Shown piece after piece: positions 1-6,300 of a DNA stretch of 13,444 bases (positions within the stretch are counted from its first letter, which is position 1; every line of letters begins with the position of its first letter). The notes below the pieces were generated by a model. The model worked only from the letters and a program-made list of their open reading frames with translations, did not search any database and had not been told where the DNA came from. A program made the translations under genes and the position numbers. The DNA comes from Bacteroidota bacterium (lineage in GTDB: Bacteria; Bacteroidota; Ignavibacteria; Ignavibacteriales; Melioribacteraceae): positions 1 through 13,444 of the forward strand of contig JAKAHQ010000009.1 in the NCBI GenBank assembly GCA_021814855.1, read 5' to 3'.

Positions 1-50
1 TGTTTCAATTCTTCAAGCGATTCTAAAATATTTTGTCTAAGCGGCTTCAT
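1..50 (-). CDS. Start of an unidentified protein (partial, runs off the window)
   Basis: Only the first 16 codons are present (MKPLRQNILESLEELK). The ATG is preceded by a good ribosome binding site, AGGGGAAAG, just upstream. The start overlaps the last 14 bases of the preceding small membrane-protein gene in another frame, which suggests translational coupling in the same leftward operon. The visible residues look like an amphipathic helix. Nothing can be said about function. Confidence 0.6.
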   Translation of the reverse strand, partial: MKPLRQNILESLEELK

Positions 51-198
51 TCTTTCCCCTTTCACCTTTCACGTTTGACGTTTCACGCTCTCCGTAATGG
101 AATCCGTTTTCATCTTCATAACCTTCCGGCGCATCCGTGAAAACAGCGATCATAAAAACCACAAAAAGTAAAATGTAAACGCCTATCGCAATCCACAT
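37..198 (-). CDS. Small single-helix membrane protein, 53 aa
   Basis: The protein begins MWIAIGVYILLFVVFMIAVF, a single hydrophobic helix of about 19 residues, followed by an acidic then basic hydrophilic tail of about 33 residues. The start is fixed by a perfect Shine-Dalgarno sequence (AGGAGG) seven bases upstream. That site overlaps the stop codon of the preceding HTH gene (TAGGAGG), so the two are probably coupled. The C-terminal third (ERETSNVKGERGK) is encoded by five tandem heptanucleotides (STTTSAC on the plus strand), so this tail may be repeat-derived sequence with no function of its own. The size and topology would also fit a small regulatory membrane peptide or a phage moron product. 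I do not recognise the family. Confidence 0.65.
   Translation of the reverse strand: MWIAIGVYILLFVVFMIAVFTDAPEGYEDENGFHYGERETSNVKGERGKNEAA
52..86. repeat. Five tandem heptanucleotides, consensus STTTSAC
   Basis: Read on the plus strand, the units are CTTTCCC, CTTTCAC, CTTTCAC, GTTTGAC and GTTTCAC in unbroken 7-bp phase. On the minus strand this is GTGAAAC/GTGAAAG. It encodes the C-terminal tail of the small membrane protein and also supplies the GGGAAAG-type ribosome binding site of the next gene. The same unit recurs at 7359-7417. Confidence 0.75.
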
Positions 199-206
199 AA
201 AACCTC

Positions 207-392
207 CTATGCCGCTAATTTTCCAAGTCGTTTTTTTGCTAAGTGAGAAATTCTTTCAACATCGTAAATTGTTACGCCCCACATTTCCGCAATTTCTTTT
301 TGTCTGTAACCGCGCACCTTCAAATCAAGATATTCCTTCATGCGCGGGGTTAGCTGTTTCTTTCTATCCAGATATAAAATTTTATCGCCCAT
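207..392 (-). CDS. Small HTH protein, sigma-70 region 4 / LuxR-like
   Basis: This 61-residue protein is almost entirely one helix-turn-helix domain (residues 14-57). It matches the pattern LTPR...L.L...G...KEIAE..GV....V.......KRLG typical of sigma-70 region 4 and of GerE/LuxR C-terminal domains. There is no receiver, ligand-binding or other sigma domain, so it is a stand-alone DNA-binding module. Stand-alone domains of this kind often act as phage transcription regulators (family knowledge). A clear AGGTGA ribosome binding site lies five bases before the ATG. It follows the 184-aa protein by seven bases, and its stop overlaps the Shine-Dalgarno of the downstream membrane protein, so it belongs to the leftward early operon. 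Specific targets cannot be inferred. Confidence 0.75.
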   Translation of the reverse strand: MGDKILYLDRKKQLTPRMKEYLDLKVRGYRQKEIAEMWGVTIYDVERISHLAKKRLGKLAA

Positions 393-399
393 GTTTCAC

Positions 400-954
400 C
401 TATAATAAAGTTTGACCCACGCACTTGGACGTGAGCGAAATAAATTTTTCTACTCTTGTAATTATTAAATCCGAGTAAGATTTTAGAAGTGAAAATTCCC
501 GTTGGTCAATTTTGTTTTCCGTCCGGCGGCTTTCAATCAAAACATTTTCCAGATCGTTCAGTTTGCTTCGCAGTTCGCCAATGGCGCCTTCAAGCGAGTT
601 GAATGAGAAATCCATCCTTTCATCCGGCTCCAAATAATCTAAAAGCTGATTCATCTTCGCTGTGTCAATATTTTTCGAATCACCCAATAGATAATTTAGC
701 GTCCGTTCATTCCAGCATTCAACCGGATGAATCCGCGCCAACTCCGCCGCCAGTTCAGCCCGCTTGCCGTTGTACCCCTTTTCTGCAATGAACTTAATTA
801 GTTCTTCGCGTATTTCTTCCCGGCCGGTCAGAGATCGAATAATCATCTTCTGCATAGCACTATACCTCGTTGTTGCTGAAATCAATTTTTGTATTTCGGC
901 TAACATTTGTTTTGTCTCGGAAAGGATATTTTTCTCTTGAGATTTGGAGATCAT
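400..954 (-). CDS. Helical, probably DNA-binding protein of the early operon, 184 aa
   Basis: I do not recognise the family. The protein is predicted all-helical and highly charged. Residues 1-40 form an amphipathic helix. Residues 50-108 (KFIAEKG...AELAAELARI...ERTLNYLLG...NIDTAKMNQLLDYL) resemble the helix layout of XRE/CII-like phage regulators, with a possible recognition helix around WNERTLNYLLG. Residues 119-172 have heptad character and probably form a coiled coil for oligomerisation. The chosen ATG has no Shine-Dalgarno and is preceded by an in-frame TAA three codons upstream. An internal start at codon 34 (position 855), preceded by GAGG, is the main alternative and would give 151 aa. 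The longer form is preferred because the first 33 residues look like good helical protein sequence. Confidence 0.65.
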   Translation of the reverse strand: MISKSQEKNILSETKQMLAEIQKLISATTRYSAMQKMIIRSLTGREEIREELIKFIAEKGYNGKRAELAAELARIHPVECWNERTLNYLLGDSKNIDTAKMNQLLDYLEPDERMDFSFNSLEGAIGELRSKLNDLENVLIESRRTENKIDQREFSLLKSYSDLIITRVEKFISLTSKCVGQTLL

Positions 955-1033
955 ATATGTTTACGCAAAAGTTATTAATCGGGTTTAGAGTTGATCGGTA
1001 TTTAATTGTTCCGCTGTTCATTAATCAATTTTC

Positions 1034-1225
1034 CTACGCGGCTTGATTCGAATTGTTAAAAAACTCAACCAAAAATTTAATTGTGTCTGGCATCGATGGA
1101 ATTCTGTTAAGAATTTTTATTTTTTGAATCTCATAATGAATGTCTTTAGTAACTTCCACCATTGTCATTTTGGGTTGCATTTGGGATTCGGATTTATTAA
1201 TTTCTAAAGTTTTTTGTTCGTCCAT
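1034..1225 (-). CDS. Ribbon-helix-helix-like small DNA-binding protein
   Basis: This is a 63-aa protein and the first gene of the leftward operon. Residues 1-19 are polar and probably disordered. Residues 20-58 follow the Arc/CopG/MetJ-type ribbon-helix-helix layout: a short strand (MTMVEVT), a helix (IHYEIQKIKILNRI), a turn with SMP, and a second helix (DTIKFLVEFFNN). Such proteins bind DNA as dimers through the strand and often autoregulate. The gene is divergent from the plus-strand regulator at 1325. Its promoter has a perfect TTGACA -35 inside a palindrome, so a Cro/Arc-like role at that site is plausible but inferred. No Shine-Dalgarno is seen before the ATG. Confidence 0.6.
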   Translation of the reverse strand: MDEQKTLEINKSESQMQPKMTMVEVTKDIHYEIQKIKILNRIPSMPDTIKFLVEFFNNSNQAA

Positions 1226-1262
1226 ATTGATTTAACTTTTTTTGTTATTTTGACTGTTGGAA

Positions 1263-1291
1263 ATATAAAAAGAAGTCTTTGACTTTGTCAA
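1263..1291 (-). promoter_or_regulatory. Promoter of the leftward early operon
   Basis: On the minus strand TTGACA (1291-1286) is followed after 17 bases by TTATAT (1268-1263), or after 18 by TATATT, giving a near-consensus sigma-70-type promoter. The expected transcript starts about 30 bases before the ribbon-helix-helix gene. The -35 lies in the shared palindrome. Confidence 0.6.
1279..1291. promoter_or_regulatory. Candidate operator palindrome shared by two divergent promoters
   Basis: TTGAC-TTT-GTCAA is a perfect 5-bp inverted repeat around a 3-bp centre. It overlaps the -35 elements of both divergent promoters. A dimeric repressor bound here would block both. The assignment is from position and symmetry only. 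Confidence 0.45.
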
Positions 1292-1308
1292 GTTATATTT
1301 TACATAAT
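1279..1308 (+). promoter_or_regulatory. Promoter of the rightward regulator operon
   Basis: TTGACT (1279-1284) followed after 18 bases by CATAAT (1303-1308) resembles a sigma-70 promoter; TTGTCA (1285-1290) with TAATAA (1308-1313) is an alternative pairing. In either case transcription would start only about 4-10 bases before the ATG at 1325. No ribosome binding site is present, so the mRNA would be nearly leaderless. Confidence 0.5.
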
Positions 1309-1318
1309 AATAATAATA
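1304..1318 (+). repeat. ATA trinucleotide repeat, five units
   Basis: ATA is repeated five times without interruption, covering or adjoining the -10 region of the rightward promoter just before the regulator start codon. Confidence 0.8.
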
Positions 1319-1324
1319 TTTACT

Positions 1325-1729
1325 ATGTCAAAAGATGTGCCAAAAAGAAAGGAAATAATTAAGATTCTGCTGGTAAAGATCAATAAAAATCTTTCCGAAC
1401 TTGCAGAATTAATGGAAATTTCAAAACAAAAACTAAATTATCACTTCCAAAAAGAAGATATAGACCTTGATTTGTTTGATAAAATAATAAGGAAATTAAA
1501 AGAGAAAGGATTCACTATAGACAACATAGACAACTCAATTTCACAAATTATCAAAGGGGATTCGGGGATGAACTACAATGCCGCACATTCCAAAACCGGT
1601 TCGATAATAGAGAATAATCACTATTATGATCGAGAAGCAGTTTTAGAACTCATTAATACTATCAAATTTCTTCGAGAACAAAACTCAAGACTGCAGACTG
1701 AACTAGATTTACTTCGCAAAAAAAAATGA
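1325..1729 (+). CDS. Putative phage repressor-like HTH/coiled-coil protein, 134 aa
   Basis: Residues 8-62 fit a compact helix-turn-helix of the XRE/Cro type: KNLSELAELMEISKQKLNYH carries the two HTH helices, followed by a further helix (LDLFDKIIRKLKEKGF). A polar linker (about 68-100) leads to a C-terminal coiled coil (102-134, EAVLELINTIKFLREQ...LQTELDLLRKK) that probably dimerises the protein. The gene is divergent from the ribbon-helix-helix gene, with both promoters sharing one palindrome. The ATG has no ribosome binding site and lies very close to the predicted transcription start. This recalls lambda cI transcribed from its maintenance promoter. A repressor role is an inference from architecture and position; an activator or Cro-like role is equally possible. 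Confidence 0.7.
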   Translation: MSKDVPKRKEIIKILLVKINKNLSELAELMEISKQKLNYHFQKEDIDLDLFDKIIRKLKEKGFTIDNIDNSISQIIKGDSGMNYNAAHSKTGSIIENNHYYDREAVLELINTIKFLREQNSRLQTELDLLRKKK

Positions 1730-1746
1730 TTAATATGTTTTCAGTC

Positions 1747-1775
1747 TTGATATTTATAAGTAATTTTATTAATTA
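1747..1775 (+). promoter_or_regulatory. Possible promoter before the lipoprotein gene
   Basis: TTGATA (1747-1752) and TAATTA (1770-1775) are separated by 17 bases in the 80-bp AT-rich gap between the regulator and the lipoprotein. The region is very AT-rich, so chance matches are likely. It may instead be read through from the upstream promoter. Confidence 0.3.
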
Positions 1776-1809
1776 TTTATTCATTTAAATTCTTAAAAGC
1801 GGGGTTCAA

Positions 1810-2253
1810 ATGAAAAAGTTATTTGCAGCAATATTCCTTCCACTTCTCTTTTTGTTAGGATGTCAAAGTTATGAAATGCAGAAGCAAGTAATTCTTTATG
1901 GTTATGACTTTACCAAATATTCTAAAAATAATTTTCTATTCACTCCGGAAAAATATTCCGGCAAATATGAAAGCGTCGGATTAATGTATGTTCTGATGTG
2001 GCCGGAAGTTAAGAAACTGGAAAAAATAAAAAAGAGCGACAATACTTCGTTTGATAGAGTCACCGATTATTACTCGGTGATAAAAATGTCACCAATGGAA
2101 GGATTAGATTCGCTCTACGATAAAGCGATAAAGATGGGCGCCGATTGCATAATGAATTTGGAAATTACTTCTAAGCAAGGAGCCAACGGTCCGGTAGTTT
2201 TTGATTATTATGAACTGTCTGGATTCGCAATCAAGCGGCTGGATGTAAAATGA
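1810..2253 (+). CDS. Lipoprotein with YbjQ/RcsF-like C-terminal segment, 147 aa
   Basis: The N-terminus is a lipoprotein signal peptide: MKK, a hydrophobic core, and a lipobox LLGC with the lipidated cysteine at residue 18. The mature protein would be anchored in the envelope. Residues 97-147 (GLDSLYDKAIKMGADCIMNL...YYELSGFAIKR) resemble the small alpha/beta fold of YbjQ/DUF4156/RcsF-like proteins, in which a helix ending in 'GADxI' is followed by strands ending in a 'xxGxAI+' motif. This is a weak similarity judged by eye. A GGGG-containing ribosome binding site precedes the ATG. The last four bases overlap the start of the downstream HTH gene (ATGA). A surface lipoprotein inside the immunity-type operon suggests lysogenic conversion or superinfection exclusion, which is inference. 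Confidence 0.75.
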   Translation: MKKLFAAIFLPLLFLLGCQSYEMQKQVILYGYDFTKYSKNNFLFTPEKYSGKYESVGLMYVLMWPEVKKLEKIKKSDNTSFDRVTDYYSVIKMSPMEGLDSLYDKAIKMGADCIMNLEITSKQGANGPVVFDYYELSGFAIKRLDVK

Positions 2254-2789
2254 AACTTACAAACAGCACGGTCAAAAATAAAAGTGCTCCATTATTCTAC
2301 GATAAGGTTGGTAAGCATATCTTAACGTGGCTAGACAATAATAAAAAGATTCACGAAAAACCCGGCTCGCAAAAAGAACTGTCCGCAATCTTGCGCCAGC
2401 AATTCAATTACAAAGTAACATCGTCTCAAATCTCGCGCTACATTTCCGGCGAGAACGAAATGCCCGCGCGCATCGTTAACGCCCTTGTGGATCATCTAGG
2501 ATTCAAATCTCAAATCTTCTCGGATTATTACGTCAGCGCACGCGATAAGGTCCAGCTGGACCATCTAACCAAAGAGGATCTCTATAAACTCATTGCGGAA
2601 CAAACCATGATCATTAAAGAGTGGAAAGATATCGGGACGTTCTACGGGGAACGGCTAACGAAATTTATTGACGACAATCATCAGTTAGTGTTGGGTATGA
2701 AGAAAATGGTCGAAGACTATAACAAACAACAAGATACAATTCGTGAGTTAAGACGCAAAATCAAGGAACTTGAAACTGCCGCAAATTAG
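2250..2789 (+). CDS. HTH/coiled-coil regulator coupled to the lipoprotein, 179 aa
   Basis: Residues 40-85 form a helix-turn-helix: SQKELSAILRQQFNYKVTSS leads into QISRYISGENEMPARIVNAL, where 'S.ISRY.SGE..MP' is the recognition-helix pattern of XRE-like repressors. Residues 105-179 are predicted helical, and the last 30 (YNKQQDTIRELRRKIKELE) form a coiled coil. There is no protease or autocleavage domain, so if it is a repressor it is not LexA/cI-type SOS-cleavable. Its ATG overlaps the lipoprotein stop (ATGA) without a strong ribosome binding site, so translation probably depends on coupling. Being last in the rightward operon, it could be an immunity regulator or a partner of the HTH protein at 1325. 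Confidence 0.75.
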   Translation: MKLTNSTVKNKSAPLFYDKVGKHILTWLDNNKKIHEKPGSQKELSAILRQQFNYKVTSSQISRYISGENEMPARIVNALVDHLGFKSQIFSDYYVSARDKVQLDHLTKEDLYKLIAEQTMIIKEWKDIGTFYGERLTKFIDDNHQLVLGMKKMVEDYNKQQDTIRELRRKIKELETAAN

Positions 2790-2817
2790 CAAATGATAAA
2801 GAAATCCGCAATTTTGC

Positions 2818-2852
2818 AAAAAACGGACTAACCCTTTACAGATCAGTCCGTT
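2818..2852 (-). terminator. Intrinsic terminator of the leftward tail operon
   Basis: Perfect 8-bp arms AACGGACT (2822-2829) and AGTCCGTT (2845-2852) enclose a 15-base loop. Read on the minus strand the stem runs directly into TTTTTT (complement of 2818-2823), giving a good rho-independent terminator downstream of the small membrane protein. On the plus strand the stem is not followed by a T-run, so it is unlikely to end the rightward operon efficiently. The rest of the gap 2790-2994 contains 10-bp palindromes TTTTGCAAAA (2812-2821) and CTTAATTAAG (2871-2880). I see no gene in it. Confidence 0.75.
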
Positions 2853-2994
2853 ATGCTTTCCCAAAATCCCCTTAATTAAGCAGTAATATACATTATGCGC
2901 TGAATCTATAAATATTTGTCCTTAACGCATTATGATATAAGTTGTTTAATATTCCTACTTTACGCATTTCATTTAATTGCGCTTCTAATTCCAT

Positions 2995-3318
2995 TTATGC
3001 AATTATGTAGCAAATTATTAAAATTGCAAAAACAAAATCTGTTACTACTTCCACGTAGTAAGCCCAACTTTTCCACCCGCCTTCGGGTTTGTGTGTGAAC
3101 CAGTCCTCTAACAAGTGAAGATTGTACATTGGTATCAGCCACTTCCACCAAGTATGTCTGTGGAACTTGTTGTAAATAGTCCAATCATCTTTCTTGTCAA
3201 GTAGATGCACCAAATCCGGCAATCCACCCAGTAACGTTGCCGCCGCTAATAATCTGTAGTCGCTTGTAACGGTTGAGCAGATTAAATAACTCTGAACCAT
3301 GTGATTAGGACAAGTCAT
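2995..3318 (-). CDS. Small membrane protein resembling a shortened YdjM/DUF457 hydrolase
   Basis: With the start used here it has 107 residues (MTCPNHMVQSYL...). This ATG overlaps the stop of the 1136-aa fibre gene as TAATG and has GGTGA six to eight bases upstream. An in-frame ATG at 3333 is the alternative and gives 112 aa. The sequence shows a weakly hydrophobic segment with PDLVHLLDKK, then FHRHTWWKW, then YNLHLLEDWFTH, and a C-terminal membrane helix (VVTDFVFAILIICYIIA). The order PD..H, HRHT and HLLEDW.T recalls the conserved His/Asp positions of the LexA-regulated membrane hydrolase family YdjM/DUF457. It is far shorter than that family, so the match is tentative. As the last gene of the tail operon, a lysis or envelope role such as a holin-like protein is also conceivable. 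Confidence 0.6.
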   Translation of the reverse strand: MTCPNHMVQSYLICSTVTSDYRLLAAATLLGGLPDLVHLLDKKDDWTIYNKFHRHTWWKWLIPMYNLHLLEDWFTHKPEGGWKSWAYYVEVVTDFVFAILIICYIIA

Positions 3319-6300
3319 TAGAAACTCACCCATGCCGCCCCATTGTAGAAGACTGGCGTAACTACAGTCCCGCCACCGGTAAGTGCGCCTAAAAATGTTG
3401 GAGCCAAAGCATCTGTTACATAAGCAAAGTCCCCTTGTGTTCCAGTTGGTAAAGTTGCTACGGTGTAATTTTTTAGGTTGCCTGGCGCGCCAAAATTGAT
3501 TTTGTCGGTTGAGGTTATAGCCCCCGAACTAATAGTGCCATTCACTTGTAATTTGTTAACACCATCATCTGTTTGCGTACCAAGAAGAAGATTGCCTCCG
3601 TTAGTCAGTCTTGCCCGCTCCACAAATGACACCACGTTGCCGGCTATACCAGATGTCCCCGTGCTGAATCTATAATCTCCTCCACTCATGGCGAGCAATA
3701 AAGCAAAGCCATTGGCACGATAATAAAAATTCCCCGCCGTATAATAGGAGTTCATGTATAAATCTCCACCTATTTCAGCCTCCCCCGCACTGCGTAGCCG
3801 CCCACTAAAAAAAGTATTCCCCACACTATCAATCGTCGCCACATTTAATGGACTACCGGCATCATTTTGTAAAACCCAACTATTTGACGAAGTAAGTTGC
3901 GTGAATTGAGTACCCGTGCCACCGAGGATTAACGATGGAATATACACCGCCCCATTCAAAAGAGTCTCTGTTACACTACTGTTCCCCAACACAACTTGAT
4001 TGCTTTTTGTGTTTTTCGCCCGCCATCCCAGAGCTATAGCATTTGTTAATTGTGCCGTTGTTGCAGGACCAGTCTCTGTTCCGATCCAAGTATTATAACT
4101 GCCACTTACATTGGCGTTCGCAGAATTTTCCGTCTCTCCAGCATATTTGCCAAAGCCAACATTGCCGCTACCAGTCGTAGTCGAAGTTAGCGCAGCGAAG
4201 CCCATAGCGGTATTATAATCCAGCGTCGTAGTTGATAATGCCATATACCCCGACGCCGTATTCCCCGCTCCAGTATGGTTGCCATAAAGACACTCTGCAC
4301 CCATCGCGGTATTGTAAAAACCCGTTGTTAAATCTCTTAGTGCTTCCCTACCCATCGCGGTGTTATAAGTGCCTATTGTTGTTCCATGTAAAGTTTCTAA
4401 TCCCACCCCAGTATTCCCTTCACCCGTAGTCATAGAGAGCATCGTGTTGGTGCCAACACCAACATTTTGTCTTCCGGTAGTGATGGAACTCAGCACTCCT
4501 CTGCCTAAACCAAGATTGAAAAGCACAGCATCATTCGCATTTTGATATTCACCCCGAAGTTCAAAAAATTTCAACCCACCGGAATCCTCATAGGCAATTA
4601 TGGAATTAGACGATCCAATAACTTGCTTTAACGTCACATTATCTATTGAGCCATTAAAATCAACGGTTGGAGCTATAGCAAACGCAACGATTCCAGATGT
4701 TCCAGCAACCATTGACCTTTGGTAAATCTGGTTAACCGCCATCGTCGTTCCACCGCTACCAACGTCAAGAGTAACCCCCCCAAGAGATATTGAAATACTC
4801 CCAGCAGTTCTTCCCGAAATAGTAATCTCTACCTGATATGTTTGCCCACTTATTACGGTAACGTTTTGGGACAAGGCAACAGTTGAACCCGCAGTATGCA
4901 ACGCTGTCTGAGCACTCCAAGACCAGTTGGTGATGCCAGTCCATCCGGCTAAGTCTGTTGTGAATGTTCCATTTATAATTAGTTCACCTCCTAATGGCGC
5001 GGCTGATTGCGTTCCCCTTGCCGCCAAAGCATTTGTCCCTATCGTAGCTCCACCAAGAGCCAAACTTGTGCCCGCCGCAACTCCCAACGTTGGCGTAATC
5101 AAAACCGGACTTGTAGAAAAAACCAAATTACCCGTTCCCGTTGTCCCCGTTGCGCCGTTAAGGTAATTAAATTGCTGTGGCGTTGTGGTTACGCTTACGG
5201 CACCCAAAGTAAAGGGGGTTGGAATAGTAACAGTACCCGTAAATATTGGGTTGGTAAACATTGTTGCTTTGCTTTCATTGGTAACATTTCCCAAACCAAC
5301 ATCGGTAGCAGTAACAGAAATATTACCAGTTAAAGCATGTCCGTTTACCGTCCTTGTTAAGGGCACATACAACCCAGCCATTTCAGCTTTGAACAAAACA
5401 GAATCCACAAGCGCCATCGTGCCAAGCCCTAAAGATGTTCTTCCGGTAGCCGCAACCAATCCAGTTGCATCACCATCCCACTTTAAGCGGTCGGTGTAAG
5501 CTGTGTTCCAGTTGGTTGAATCGTTCGCTACCGAAATGCTTCTGTTGTAAGCCGTTGACCAGTGAGAACGCAATAATGTCGTTGCCAACGTCGTATCAAG
5601 TTTAGCGCCTAAAAACGTAGTGATTTGTGCTTGAGTATATTTATCATTCCAAACCAAAGCCATTGAATCGCGGGGAATGAAATAAGTCAGAGCTAAAGAA
5701 AACACTCCGCTTGAATAATTTATTCCGGTAATCGTTTCGGAAATTGAAGCCCTCGCCCGCGCATCAGTATAGTAAAGATTTGTTCCCTCCGCCAAATTAG
5801 TGGTCGTCTTCAATCCGAATCTGTTATCAAAGAACGAACTAAATGAAAGAGTGTCGAGCTTCAGATTAAGCGCGGTTTGTGTAGCCGTGGAAATCGGTTT
5901 ATTTAGATCACTCGTATTATCAGCATTGCCTAATCCGACTTGTGCTTTTGTAATCGCATGAGGGTTCGAAACATTTCTTATGTGCGCGTTAACCGTCGAA
6001 CTATCGGACTTTAGATTTAACGCGGTTTGTGTAGCCGTTGATACTGGTTTGTTCGCATCCGAAGTATTATCAACATTATTAATTAACAGTTTTGTCCTCG
6101 CTAAAGAAACGTTAATATTTGATAAACTTGTATCCGCTTTTGCGCCATTAAAAATATCTATCTGAGTTTTTGAATAGAGCGCCTCACTTATAAAATCGTT
6201 GCCGGATCGTTTAACGAATTCACCATTAGTAATCTTAGAAGTATCCACCGGCACATAGCGGGTTCCATCCGCCACAAGCTGAGAACCGTTAAGCGGACCG

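Noticed and set aside
860..1021. A 53-codon minus-strand frame (MNSGTIKYRS...) with AGGA upstream, between the RHH gene and the 184-aa gene
   Set aside because: It overlaps the first 95 bases of the 184-aa frame, its composition is low-complexity (N, S, T rich) and no domain is visible. It would be real only if the 184-aa gene in fact starts at 855.
2812..2880. Short palindromes TTTTGCAAAA and CTTAATTAAG as an attachment site or origin
   Set aside because: No integrase, repeated copy or iteron array is present. Such AT-rich 10-bp palindromes are common by chance. One overlaps the T-run of the terminator.
2890..2935. CATTATGCG ... CGCATTATG as an inverted repeat
   Set aside because: One mismatch in nine and a spacer of nearly 30 bases in AT-rich DNA give little evidence for a hairpin or binding site.
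2916..3184. Plus- and minus-strand frames of 60-71 codons around the 3' end of the tail operon
   Set aside because: They overlap the better supported membrane-protein gene at 2995-3318, have no ribosome binding site, and show no coding character.
4927..5499. Overlapping plus-strand frames of 79-108 codons opposite the fibre gene
   Set aside because: They lie entirely antisense to a repetitive Gly/Thr/Val-rich coding region, lack ribosome binding sites, and read as proline/valine-rich mirror sequence.
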